NCBI GenBank assembly: GCA_025800125.1
Contig: JAOXSF010000072.1
Span: 1-32,203, forward strand
Source: Marinobacterium sp.
GTDB taxonomy: Bacteria; Pseudomonadota; Gammaproteobacteria; Pseudomonadales; Balneatricaceae
Direction: 5' to 3'
DNA: 32,203 nucleotides
The notes under the pieces are model-generated. The model saw only the letters and a list, made by a program, of their open reading frames with translations, did no database searches and was not told where the DNA came from. Below, piece after piece: positions 1 through 7,324 of the stretch. Made by a program: the position numbers and the translations under genes. Positions within the stretch are counted from its first letter, which is position 1. Each line of letters begins with the position of its first letter.

Positions 1-424
1 CCAGCTGATCCTGTTCATGCTGATAGAGGTTACCCGGCAAGCCAAAAATCTGATCCAGCTGATCGTAGAGTGCCTGCATCTGTGGCGACAGACGGTCTTC
101 ACAGGCGCTCAGTTCCGCCAGCTGACTGTGAAGATCAGCAACTTTTGTCAGTTCCTCCGGGCTGAGTTCACTGTCCAGCCGTAAACCATAAATCTGACTG
201 AGCTCATCATTCAACGCCATCAATTCATCGTCTTTTTCTGCCGTTTGCTGCTGAGGTGACAACATGTAGTAGTCGGCAAAAATGCTTTCGATTTCGTCCA
301 CACGCTGCTGTGCTTCAGCTGATAGAGTGCGAGGCGTACCGTAAATAGCATCCAGCTGTGACTGAATCTGGTTAGCAATGTCAGCTCGCTGTGACGGTGT
401 CAGGGTAATGAACAGGCTTTCCAT
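1..424 (-). CDS. Repeat-containing protein of unknown function (5' part; runs off window start)
   Basis: Reading the minus strand from the ATG at 424 gives 141 uninterrupted codons to the window edge, so the C-terminal part is missing. A good Shine-Dalgarno (GAGGAAA) precedes the ATG. The protein is acidic, Gln/Leu-rich and soluble, with no signal peptide. It contains a degenerate repeat of about 20-30 residues: each unit opens with L(S/T)P or LSAE, continues as an amphipathic helix and closes with I(Y/F)G or a variant (IYG at 27-29, IFA at 48-50, IYG at 78-80, IFG at 126-128). This suggests a helical-repeat or coiled-coil architecture. I do not recognise the family and assign no function. 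The ORF and start are well supported; the biology is open. Confidence 0.75.
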   Translation of the reverse strand, partial: MESLFITLTPSQRADIANQIQSQLDAIYGTPRTLSAEAQQRVDEIESIFADYYMLSPQQQTAEKDDELMALNDELSQIYGLRLDSELSPEELTKVADLHSQLAELSACEDRLSPQMQALYDQLDQIFGLPGNLYQHEQDQL

Positions 425-730
425 AACGTTTCCTCGTGGCCAATGGGCATCAATACTTCATAAGCGAGAAAGATCAGGTACCACAAGCCCAATATACACA
501 ATTATTTTCACTACTAAAAATTAATTACATTTTTTACTCTAGCGTGACTTGCTGAAATACAGACGGCTCTGTTTCGCTCTTTAGCCTGCTCTATCTATTC
601 GTCTTCCTCACCTGAGCGACAGTTATACTGTAGTGATCAACTAATTCTGACATCCAGTAACAGTCTGATTCAGAAACGTTCAGAATCAGCTTTGATACAT
701 ATTTTGATACATATAGAGATATAGATTTAA
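425..730. other. Divergent intergenic region with a 12-bp tandem duplication
   Basis: This 306-bp AT-rich gap separates the minus-strand repeat protein from the plus-strand SnoaL-like gene, so it must hold both promoters, but no convincing -35/-10 pair stands out. Just upstream of the plus-strand gene a perfect 12-bp unit (TTTGATACATAT) occurs twice in tandem at 691-714. An imperfect inverted repeat, TGATTC/GAATCA with a GAA/TTC inner stem, lies at about 665-690. No other gene was seen. Confidence 0.6.
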
Positions 731-1126
731 ATGGCCAAGAAACTCTGCAAGCACTACCTGGACGCACTGAATGAAAGTAGCCTGGAACAAGTGCTAGCCC
801 TGTTTACAGATGATGCAGTGGTGCATTCACCTTTGTATGGCGAAATGTCCGCTGATGCTTTTTATCGTGATCTTTTTTCTGATACGCAGCAATCGGATAC
901 CCGGCTGCTGAATGTGTTCAATGCTACCGACGATGGCAAAGTGCTGGCACTACATTTTCACTACCGATGGACATTACACAATGGTGAGACAGTATCGTTT
1001 GAAGTGGTAGATGTATTTGAACTGTCTGATACCTGCGAGCGTTTCACAAAACTGACCATCATTTATGATACCTGGCGTATCCGCCAGCCCCATGCCGATA
1101 GTCAACGGGGTGAAAAACCCGCCTGA
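731..1126 (+). CDS. SnoaL-like / NTF2-fold protein
   Basis: A 131-residue cytosolic protein with the usual opening of SnoaL-like NTF2-fold proteins: a helix (KHYLDALNESSLEQVLALF) followed by TDDAVVHSPLYG. It then alternates strands (VLALHFHYRWTL, VSFEVVDVFELS, FTKLTIIYDT) that would form the curved sheet. Its length is typical of this superfamily, which includes polyketide cyclases, ketosteroid isomerase-like enzymes and non-catalytic small-ligand binders, so the substrate cannot be inferred. It stands alone, followed by a strong bidirectional hairpin shared with the convergent 68-residue peptide gene. The start has only a weak purine stretch upstream (AGAGATATAG). Confidence 0.8.
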   Translation: MAKKLCKHYLDALNESSLEQVLALFTDDAVVHSPLYGEMSADAFYRDLFSDTQQSDTRLLNVFNATDDGKVLALHFHYRWTLHNGETVSFEVVDVFELSDTCERFTKLTIIYDTWRIRQPHADSQRGEKPA

Positions 1127-1141
1127 TGCACGATAAATAAA

Positions 1142-1172
1142 AAACCCCGGCACTGTTACAGTACCGGGGTTT
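1142..1172. terminator. Bidirectional rho-independent terminator
   Basis: A hairpin with arms AAACCCCGG/CCGGGGTTT, one C-A mismatch, then ACTG/CAGT around a TTA loop. The A-run on its left (1136-1144) reads as a U-tract on the minus strand, so it best terminates the minus-strand peptide gene. It also closes the plus-strand SnoaL-like gene. Convergent genes share it. Confidence 0.85.
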
Positions 1173-1201
1173 CAGAGCATATTACCAGGTTAAGGCACGT
1201 T

Positions 1202-1408
1202 TTATTTACTGCCGATGTACAAGCCAGTAGCACCTGCATTCGATTCCAGATTAGCACCGTCGATGGTTACCTGCTCGACACTGCTGTAGTGAGATGCCGT
1301 TTCAATATTGATGCCTTCACCGTAATGAGACTGCTGTACAGAAGCAGCGGATGCAGTACCAGCGATCAGTGCAGAAGCCAAGGCAACAGTTGTGATAACA
1401 GTTTTCAT
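1202..1408 (-). CDS. Small exported peptide, 68 aa, unknown function
   Basis: The open frame extends upstream, but the ATG at 1408 is preceded by TGAGGAT at good spacing and begins a clear signal peptide (MKTVITTVALASALIAGTASA), so this start is chosen. Cleavage after ASA would leave a mature peptide of about 46 residues. It contains two similar segments (QSHYGEG and ASHYSSV), no cysteine, and a likely beta-rich tail (VEQVTIDGANLES...TGLYIGSK). It should act in the periplasm or outside the cell. I do not recognise a family; small gammaproteobacterial stress-induced exported proteins of the BhsA type are similar in size but no matching motif is visible. A terminator follows directly, so it is a single-gene unit. 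Confidence 0.75.
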   Translation of the reverse strand: MKTVITTVALASALIAGTASAASVQQSHYGEGINIETASHYSSVEQVTIDGANLESNAGATGLYIGSK

Positions 1409-1838
1409 GATGTAATCCTCAATATTCATTTCTTTGGTTGGCGTCTTATTACCCAGCTTCGAATGTGGTGAAGCGTTGCGCCGTTTTGTTGAGTCCATAA
1501 TAGGGAGCTGCGGTGAAATGAAACTGAAAATTAAAGACCATATCGCACTATAAAAAGAACACTCTGTTGCCATTACTGCATCAAACTATCGGCGGCAGTC
1601 ATGATCACCGAGCTTTATTCGCCCCGATCAATCGTCAGTGTAGCCTTCCCCTGAAATCAGACCGTGAAAAATGCAGCCCGCGTATTTCTGTATACAACCG
1701 CCGTGATTCTGTACACTGACTCTGGCTGGCTACAGGGTAACCTGTTGTTATCTATCCGGTGAGCCTTTATCACCGGCCCTGTGTTCAGGGTTATTCGATT
1801 CATAAACCCTGATCATTCACATACCCGCAGAGGCCACT
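1409..1838. promoter_or_regulatory. Divergent intergenic region with two adjacent hairpins
   Basis: This 430-bp region lies between two divergent genes. Near the plus-strand hydrolase gene are two consecutive perfect hairpins: CCGGTGA/TCACCGG (1756-1776, 7-nt loop) and CCCTG/CAGGG (1777-1790, TGTT loop) followed by TTATT. They could form a leader attenuator for the hydrolase or a weak terminator. No specific regulator site is recognised, and no further gene is seen. Confidence 0.45.
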
Positions 1839-2768
1839 ATGACTATTCAGACCGTTCATTTTCAGAGTGCAGGTATCAACCTGGTGGGGCAGCTGTATCT
1901 GCCAGATAACTTCAGCGAAACACAGCGCTATAAAACGATTGTTGTGACACCACCTGCACACCAGATCAAAGAGCAGACAGCGGCAGTCTACGGCCCTCTG
2001 TTCGCAAAACAGGGTTTTATCTTCCTTGCTTTCGACTACACCAGTAAGGGTGAGTCGCAAAGCTACAGCGAAAGCATTCGTAACGACGAACACGCCTTCA
2101 GAAAGCAGGAAGATCTGCGCAACGCAATCTCGTTCCTGTGCAACCTGCCCTATGTTGATCAGGAACAGCTGTTCGGGGTGGGAATCTGTGGTGGCGGCAC
2201 CATCATGAGCAGTGTGCTGATTACCGACCTGCGTGTGAAAGCTTTTGCTTCTATCAGCGCTATGCTGGCCACGGATGCACTGTTTTTTGCAGATGCCGAC
2301 GCATTCACCGCGATGGTCAACACTGCCAATCAGTCCCGCCAGGCTATCTATAATACCGAAGCACCACAGACCATCGACCTGTTTGGCTATGATGACCCGG
2401 ATTACCCGAGCAAGCACCCGGAACTGTCTGGTGCACAGCTGGATGGCTATGACTACTATGGTACCGCCCGCGCTGGCAGCGAAACCTACCCACGCTTCTC
2501 CAACCAGGTACAGGGCAATATCTACGAAACAGCAATACTGAATATTGGCGAACACTATGCTGATAAGATGCAGCAGCCTTTCCTGGGGGTTGTCGGTGAG
2601 TTGGCGGACACAGCGTTCGCTACTGAACTGTTCTATGACAAAGTCACTTCCCACAAGGAACTGTTCAGAGTACCAGGCGCATCCCATGTTGACCTGTACG
2701 ATGTTGAAGCATATGTCAGCTTTGCTGTAGAGAAGATCACCGCATTTTTCACAGCAACTACAGCATAA
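1839..2768 (+). CDS. Alpha/beta hydrolase, DLH/YcjY-like, with a Cys nucleophile elbow
   Basis: A 309-residue cytosolic alpha/beta hydrolase. The nucleophile elbow is GICGGG (115-120), placing Cys117 where serine hydrolases have Ser. Cys there is known in dienelactone hydrolases and is usual for the YcjY-type group. The likely catalytic His is His283 in GASHVDLYD. The N-terminal part (VVTPPAHQIKEQTAAVYGPLFAKQGF...AFDYTSKGES) matches the strand/oxyanion-loop region of this group. The AraC-family gene 42 bp downstream on the same strand probably forms an operon with it or controls it. Substrate is unknown. The start ATG follows CAGAGG. A large antisense frame across the gene is a shadow. Confidence 0.85.
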   Translation: MTIQTVHFQSAGINLVGQLYLPDNFSETQRYKTIVVTPPAHQIKEQTAAVYGPLFAKQGFIFLAFDYTSKGESQSYSESIRNDEHAFRKQEDLRNAISFLCNLPYVDQEQLFGVGICGGGTIMSSVLITDLRVKAFASISAMLATDALFFADADAFTAMVNTANQSRQAIYNTEAPQTIDLFGYDDPDYPSKHPELSGAQLDGYDYYGTARAGSETYPRFSNQVQGNIYETAILNIGEHYADKMQQPFLGVVGELADTAFATELFYDKVTSHKELFRVPGASHVDLYDVEAYVSFAVEKITAFFTATTA

Positions 2769-2810
2769 ACGCCAGTAATAACGGGCCGGATATAAGAAGA
2801 GAAATAAACA

Positions 2811-3728
2811 ATGAAGAAACATCACTTCAAAACCATTGCAGAACAGAATGCTGCACTGGGTATCCGGCCCCCGGAGCATCCGCTGATTGATCTGATCACC
2901 ATGAATTCGGCGACTCAGAGTGAAGTGCTGCAATGTCAGCATGACTTTTCAATCAGCGCTGACTTTTACTCTATCTCACTGAAACGCATCACCGCCGGGG
3001 AGATTTTCTATGGTCGTACCCGCTATGACTGTTCAGACGGCACCATGCTGTTTATGGCACCACAACAGACCATTGCCAGTCAGGGTATTCGTGTTGAGTC
3101 AGTAGCGCGTACCCTCTGTTTCCATGAAGATTTTGTCCGGGGCTACCCGCTACAGGCACAGCTGAAGAGCTATCGCTTTTTCAGCTATGCCGTAAACGAA
3201 GCGCTTCACCTTTCACCCCGTGAACACCAGCAGGTTGAACGTATTTTTGATGCCATCGAGGCGGAGTATCACAACAACTATGATGCCTTTACCCACGAGT
3301 TGATTCTGTCTCAGATAAACACGTTGCTGCAATACGCCAACCGTTACTATCACCGCCAGTTTCTGATGCGCAAGGAAAGTAGCACCTCGGTTTATGAGCA
3401 GTTCATCAACATACTGAACCAGCATATGGACAGTCAGCCCACCGAAGCGGCGATCATTCCAACCATTGATCAGCTGGCCAGCCAGATGAACATGACTAAC
3501 CGCTACCTGAGTGATGCTCTGAAAGCAGAAACCGGTAAGACAACCAAAGACTGGATTCACAGGGCGCTGATTGACCGCTCCAAAGACCTGCTGCTATCAA
3601 CAGACAGCTCTGTTGCAACCATTGCCTACGACCTTGGCTTTGAGTACCCGCAGTATTTTTCCAGACTGTTTAAAAGCAAAGAAGGCATGACACCCACGCA
3701 GTACAGAGCACGTAAAGGGGTGCATTAA
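2811..3728 (+). CDS. AraC-family transcriptional regulator
   Basis: A 305-residue regulator with an N-terminal ligand-sensing region of about 200 residues and a C-terminal AraC double helix-turn-helix from about 215. Visible signatures are IDQLASQMNMTNRYLSDALKAETG (first HTH) and the hallmark second HTH, VATIAYDLGFEYPQYFSRLFKSKEGMTPTQYR. It lies 42 bp after the alpha/beta hydrolase, co-oriented. The common arrangement of such regulators beside hydrolase or oxidoreductase genes suggests it responds to an aromatic or aldehyde-type compound handled by the enzyme, but nothing in the sequence names the ligand. RBS AAGAAGAGA precedes the ATG. Confidence 0.9.
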   Translation: MKKHHFKTIAEQNAALGIRPPEHPLIDLITMNSATQSEVLQCQHDFSISADFYSISLKRITAGEIFYGRTRYDCSDGTMLFMAPQQTIASQGIRVESVARTLCFHEDFVRGYPLQAQLKSYRFFSYAVNEALHLSPREHQQVERIFDAIEAEYHNNYDAFTHELILSQINTLLQYANRYYHRQFLMRKESSTSVYEQFINILNQHMDSQPTEAAIIPTIDQLASQMNMTNRYLSDALKAETGKTTKDWIHRALIDRSKDLLLSTDSSVATIAYDLGFEYPQYFSRLFKSKEGMTPTQYRARKGVH

Positions 3729-3862
3729 AAGGCAAAGCACCCCACCAAGGAAGGGGATGTGTTATCAGACATAACGGCCTCTCAAAACAACGGGTTGAAA
3801 GGTGCAGAAAGCCGATGCACAACGGCCTGGTAACCGTTACCGACAGCCTTTTCTGCCAACCA

Positions 3863-3884
3863 TTGCGGTAATGTTGCGGTAATA
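3863..3884. repeat. 11-bp tandem duplication
   Basis: Two adjacent copies of TTGCGGTAAT followed by G or A (3863-3873 and 3874-3884; 10 of 11 bases identical), in the gap between the convergent AraC and MAPEG genes. Confidence 0.7.
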
Positions 3885-3915
3885 ACGTCTGACAAAATCT
3901 CAGCAACTGAAAGGG

Positions 3916-4356
3916 CTAGACAGCCATACCCGCCTGCCACACCGGCCCAATCAACAACAGCCAGATACCCAGTAATGTCAGGTTACTGGCCACAAACAGA
4001 TAAAACCGATGCAGCACATTATTCCAGCTAAGATGCACCACACTGTGGGCGATACGCAACCCGACATAAAACCATGCCAGTACCAGCACAGTTTCAGTCA
4101 CCGCTGAAAGCAGAAAAAACAGCGTACAGCCCAGATAAAACAGTACCGGCAGCTCCAGCAGGTTCATATAGTTGCGATTGGCCAGCAATGCAGCAACAGG
4201 CACTCTGGAGGACTCGCCATAGGTAAAGTCGGTCGCTGTTACCTGACGTTTATAAAGCGCCTGCAACCGTCTGAACGCAATTGATACCAGCACCAGAAAC
4301 GTCCAGAACACCAGTGCCATAACCGGCAACAGGATTTCCCCTTGTGTAACCACCAA
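3916..4356 (-). CDS. MAPEG-family membrane protein
   Basis: A 146-residue inner-membrane protein with four predicted helices (about 8-28, 68-86, 88-108, 122-140). It carries the MAPEG signature segment NRNYMNLLELPVLFY with the conserved Asn and Glu-x-Pro after the first loop. The family covers eicosanoid and glutathione-metabolising proteins; bacterial members are mostly uncharacterised. The start is non-ATG: an in-frame TGA lies immediately before TTG at 4356, and GGAG sits 7 nt upstream of it, so TTG (or GTG at 4353) initiates. It lies about 70 bp downstream of the LysR gene on the same strand and may be co-transcribed. Confidence 0.85.
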   Translation of the reverse strand: MVVTQGEILLPVMALVFWTFLVLVSIAFRRLQALYKRQVTATDFTYGESSRVPVAALLANRNYMNLLELPVLFYLGCTLFFLLSAVTETVLVLAWFYVGLRIAHSVVHLSWNNVLHRFYLFVASNLTLLGIWLLLIGPVWQAGMAV

Positions 4357-4425
4357 TCATTCACTCCATGATATAAGATCGTCAGACGGCCAGTTTAGCG
4401 CTGCTGACCTGTGAAAAGACAGTGC

Positions 4426-5352
4426 TCAGCCCAGCTGACTGATCACACTTTCACGCCCTTTGCTTTCTACATATTCAAGAAACGTCCGTGCCACCACAGA
4501 TGGCTGGCGCGCTTTCAGGCTGGCCAGATACCAGCGCGTAGTGACCGGCAGCTGTGCCACATCCAGCCGGGCCAGGCCACTGCTCCCCCCGAACGCCAGT
4601 GTATGACTGGACAGAATACTGACACCCAGCCCGGACATCACTGAATGTTTAATCGCCTCATTGCTTTCAATAATCATACGAATATTGGGTTCAATATTCT
4701 GCTGTTCAAAGTGGCGTTCAATAGCATGACGGGTACCAGAACCCGACTCACGCATCAGAAAGGGCTGTTCAGCGAAGGTCTGTAACGGGATATTTTTCGC
4801 TGTCGAAAGTGGATGCCCCTCATGGGCAATGGCGACAAGCGGGTTAGGCAGAAATTCATGCAGATTAAGATCACTGTGACGGGGTGGATGGCTGAAAACA
4901 TAGAAATCATCTTCCCCCTGTGACATGCGATCAATAATCTGCTGGCGGTTACCGACTTTAAAATCGACATCAATTTCAGGGTAGAACTGCAAGAACTCGC
5001 CCAGCAGGTGGGGAATAAAGTATTTAGCCGTAGTCACCACTGCCAGTCGTAATGTACCGGCTTTCAGGCCCTTCATATCAGCCAGTTTCATCTCAAGATG
5101 ACCAATGCTGTCCAGCACTTCACGGGCTGTATTCACCACCGCCAGCCCGGCTTCAGTAAAGATCAGCTTACGGCCAACCTGATCATACAGTGGCGCGTCC
5201 ACCGCTTCGGCCAGCTTCTTCAACTGCATAGATACGGTTGGCTGAGTCAGAAACAGTACCCTGGAAGCCGCTGTTACCGAACCTTCTTTATACACTGCCA
5301 GCAGAATTTCCAGCTGACGCAGTGTGCCGATGTGTGCGTGCAAACGAGCCAT
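4426..5352 (-). CDS. LysR-family regulator, CbbR/CmpR-like, divergent from the SbtA operon
   Basis: A 308-residue LTTR. The N-terminal winged HTH (about 8-67) reads LRQLEILLAVYKEGSVTAASRVLFLTQPTVSMQLKKLAEAV, as in CbbR/CmpR regulators of carbon-fixation and bicarbonate-uptake genes. The effector domain follows (about 95-300), with GTLRLAVVTTAKYFIPHLLGEF and a SGSGTRHAIE segment typical of the group. It is transcribed away from the small membrane protein and SbtA genes, with a perfect palindrome (5365-5384) in the shared promoter region. By analogy with CmpR/CbbR control of inorganic-carbon genes it probably activates that operon; the effector is unknown. No RuBisCO genes are present in the window. 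Confidence 0.88.
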   Translation of the reverse strand: MARLHAHIGTLRQLEILLAVYKEGSVTAASRVLFLTQPTVSMQLKKLAEAVDAPLYDQVGRKLIFTEAGLAVVNTAREVLDSIGHLEMKLADMKGLKAGTLRLAVVTTAKYFIPHLLGEFLQFYPEIDVDFKVGNRQQIIDRMSQGEDDFYVFSHPPRHSDLNLHEFLPNPLVAIAHEGHPLSTAKNIPLQTFAEQPFLMRESGSGTRHAIERHFEQQNIEPNIRMIIESNEAIKHSVMSGLGVSILSSHTLAFGGSSGLARLDVAQLPVTTRWYLASLKARQPSVVARTFLEYVESKGRESVISQLG

Positions 5353-5364
5353 ACCAACCCCAAC

Positions 5365-5384
5365 ATATAGATATAAATCTATAT
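5365..5384. promoter_or_regulatory. LysR-type operator (palindrome) in the LysR/SbtA intergenic region
   Basis: Perfect inverted repeat ATATAGAT-ataa-ATCTATAT containing the LTTR T-N11-A core. A second related half-site (TATCTATAA) lies about 25 bp further toward the SbtA operon, at 5408-5416. This pair of a strong recognition site beside the regulator and a weaker activation site nearer the target promoter is the usual LTTR layout. Binding by the adjacent LysR protein is inferred. Confidence 0.7.
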
Positions 5385-5469
5385 ATTACATAACCAATAT
5401 CAATTTTTATCTATAAGAAATACACCTGATAATGCTCTCAACAGCAACGTATTACAGACCGGAAATACC

Positions 5470-5697
5470 ATGAACACATCGTCACTTTATTTTGAACTGG
5501 CCGCAATCACTCTGACACTGGTACTGGGCATCACCTTGCTGAGTGTCAATCTGCCTGGCTGGGGGCTGATCACCGTTGCTGCTTTGCTGGCAGCACTGTC
5601 GTTCGGGCTCCGATGTACACCCGCCCTGGCAACGGTTGCCAGCACTGACGCTGCAAGCATCAGAAACAGACCAACCCGCAAAGACAGAAAAGGTTAA
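5470..5697 (+). CDS. Small two-helix membrane protein preceding SbtA, unknown function
   Basis: A 75-residue protein with two hydrophobic helices (about 9-27 and 31-48) and a short basic tail ending RNRPTRKDRKG. A GGAAA Shine-Dalgarno precedes the ATG. It is the first gene after the LysR operator and its stop lies only 10 bp before the SbtA start, so it is very likely co-transcribed with sbtA. Cyanobacterial SbtA works with SbtB, a soluble PII-like protein; this is not PII-like, being short, membrane-embedded and without a nucleotide-binding T-loop. It may be an accessory or assembly subunit of the permease. I do not recognise a family. Confidence 0.7.
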   Translation: MNTSSLYFELAAITLTLVLGITLLSVNLPGWGLITVAALLAALSFGLRCTPALATVASTDAASIRNRPTRKDRKG

Positions 5698-5707
5698 GGA
5701 CAACACT

Positions 5708-6661
5708 ATGCAGCTGGATGTGGTAACCGCTTTCTTCTTGCTGGGCGCATCAGCCCAGTTGCTGAAAGCGCCAATTAAAATGCCCGCCGGGCTTTACCAG
5801 AGCCTGACCCTCTTTCTGCTGATCGCTATCGGCCTGAAAGGCGGCATCGCACTGGCAGAGTATGGCAACAGCACTCTGTTATGGCAGTCGCTGTGCATTA
5901 TCGCTTTCGGTGCGCTGTTACCGCTGTTTGCTTTCCCGGTACTACAAAAACTGGGGGGCCTGTCACGCACCGATGCAGCTTCAATCGCAGCCCATTACGG
6001 GTCCGTCAGTATCGCCACCTTTGCCGTTGCCATGGCCATTCTGGATGCCAGAGAGATCAGTTACGAACCCTATTTTCCGCTGTTTGTTGCCCTGCTGGAG
6101 ATACCTGCCATTGCTGTTGGCTTATTACTGGCACGAAACCAGACTGAACAGGCCAGCACCGGCCAGAAAACAGCAGCGATGAAAAAAGTACTGCATGAGA
6201 TTTTCCTCAATCAGGGCGTATTACTGCTGACCGGTGCGCTGCTGGTTGGATGGTGGGCTGGTGATCAGAGCCAGAAACTGATGCCATTCTTTGGCAGCCT
6301 GTTCCACGGTGTACTGGCGCTGTTTCTGCTGGAAATGGGCCGCCTTGCCATGTCTCGACTCAGCTTGCTACGCCAGTACGGTGCTTTCATTGCCAGTTTC
6401 GGGGTAGTGATGCCATTGTTCGGTGCATTAATGGGCGCAATGCTGGCCCAGCTACTAAACTTTTCTGCCGGTGGCACCATTCTTCTGGCCACCCTGGGGG
6501 CCAGTGCATCCTATATTGCTGTACCGGCAGCCATGTCAGTGGCATTGCCAAAAGCCAACGCCAGCCTGTCGATTACTTCGTCATTGACGGTAACGTTTCC
6601 CTTTAACGTACTGGTTGGCATTCCGCTGTACAGTGCCCTGACACTCAACTTTCTGACCTGA
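5708..6661 (+). CDS. sbtA: SbtA-family sodium-dependent bicarbonate permease
   Basis: A 317-residue integral membrane protein of the SbtA (DUF897) family, with about ten helices arranged as two inverted halves. Family-typical segments are LLGASAQLLKAPIKMPAGLYQ, the first-half substrate region AAHYGSVSIATFAVAM, and the second-half counterpart LATLGASASYIAVPAAM. The central loop (about 143-160) is short. The frame is open further upstream, but ATG at 5708 is chosen because it matches the family N terminus and has AAGGA 8 nt before it. The family takes up HCO3- using the Na+ gradient. No sbtB (PII-like) gene follows. Placement beside a CbbR/CmpR-like regulator and close to nhaA fits Na+-driven inorganic-carbon uptake. 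Confidence 0.9.
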   Translation: MQLDVVTAFFLLGASAQLLKAPIKMPAGLYQSLTLFLLIAIGLKGGIALAEYGNSTLLWQSLCIIAFGALLPLFAFPVLQKLGGLSRTDAASIAAHYGSVSIATFAVAMAILDAREISYEPYFPLFVALLEIPAIAVGLLLARNQTEQASTGQKTAAMKKVLHEIFLNQGVLLLTGALLVGWWAGDQSQKLMPFFGSLFHGVLALFLLEMGRLAMSRLSLLRQYGAFIASFGVVMPLFGALMGAMLAQLLNFSAGGTILLATLGASASYIAVPAAMSVALPKANASLSITSSLTVTFPFNVLVGIPLYSALTLNFLT

Positions 6662-6773
6662 ACCCTCAACGGGTCAGATGTTCAGAAGATAAACATGCTC
6701 TGGGAGCCCGATATAAAGACACCGGCGTATCAAGGCATAAGCGCCTTCAGAAACCACCATATTCAGCATCAAC

Positions 6774-6805
6774 GGTATCAAGAATCAACAGTATCAAGAA
6801 TCAAC
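6774..6805. repeat. 16-bp tandem duplication between sbtA and the next gene
   Basis: Two adjacent copies of (g/a)GTATCAAGAATCAAC at 6774-6789 and 6790-6805, 15 of 16 bases identical. It lies in a 199-bp gap that otherwise holds only a weak hairpin overlapping the sbtA stop (CTGACC/GGTCAG). Confidence 0.8.
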
Positions 6806-6860
6806 GACATTCAGAGACAGAGCCATAACGATTCAACCCGACAACGGACTGGAGATGATC

Positions 6861-7304
6861 ATGAACAAGACAGCAATTAAAAAACTGCCGCACCTGATTG
6901 CCCTGATCAGCACCCTGGGAGTTGCTTCACTGGTACAGGCCAGCAGCAATGAGAGCGAAGCGCTGAACAGAGCCTATATCGAGGGCTTTCTGGCAGGTGC
7001 GCAACTGACAGACAGTGAGATTATCCGCCGCCTGGATGATGTGAAACCCGATGAAAAGTATTCGGATTTTTTCAAGCGCGCTTTCGAAACCCGTATCGGC
7101 AGTGCCAAAGAGAAAGTACCTGCAACCTTCTATGCCGGGTTCTGCCTGCCAGGGCAAACAGAGGGCAATACCAGCGGGGCTGTCAGTGATGAAGTCATTA
7201 CCACAATCCTGAACGCCATTGACGACAGCACACAGAACGCCAGCAAAGCCAGCAAAGCCAGCCAGATTTTCCAGGCTGTACGTAGCAAATACCCCTGCCC
7301 TTAA
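6861..7304 (+). CDS. Exported Rap1a/Tai-like protein
   Basis: ATG at 6861 is chosen because GGAG (6851-6854) lies 6 nt upstream; the ATG at 6855 would abut it. The 147-residue product has a signal peptide (cleavage near VQA, residue 27), so it is periplasmic. It then has an AYIEGFLAGAQL helix, and a C-terminal part with FYAGFCLPG (Cys95), an amphipathic helix (EVITTILNAI) and the ending VRSKYPC (Cys146). A GY/F-x-x-G segment, a C-(I/L)-P motif, a helix and a terminal YPC are the layout of Rap1a/Tai immunity-like domains, so membership is plausible but inferred. No toxin partner is nearby. It sits between sbtA and nhaA. A 9-bp repeat inside the gene yields SKASKAS. Confidence 0.7.
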   Translation: MNKTAIKKLPHLIALISTLGVASLVQASSNESEALNRAYIEGFLAGAQLTDSEIIRRLDDVKPDEKYSDFFKRAFETRIGSAKEKVPATFYAGFCLPGQTEGNTSGAVSDEVITTILNAIDDSTQNASKASKASQIFQAVRSKYPCP

Positions 7305-7324
7305 CCTGGCAGATCAACGATAAG

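Noticed and set aside
1800-2942. Minus-strand 380-codon frame
   Set aside because: It is antisense to the alpha/beta hydrolase, Cys-rich with no domain character; the hydrolase has clear family motifs.
6662-6860. Search for an sbtB (PII-like) gene after sbtA
   Set aside because: No frame in the gap or downstream has PII length or T-loop features; the next gene is exported.
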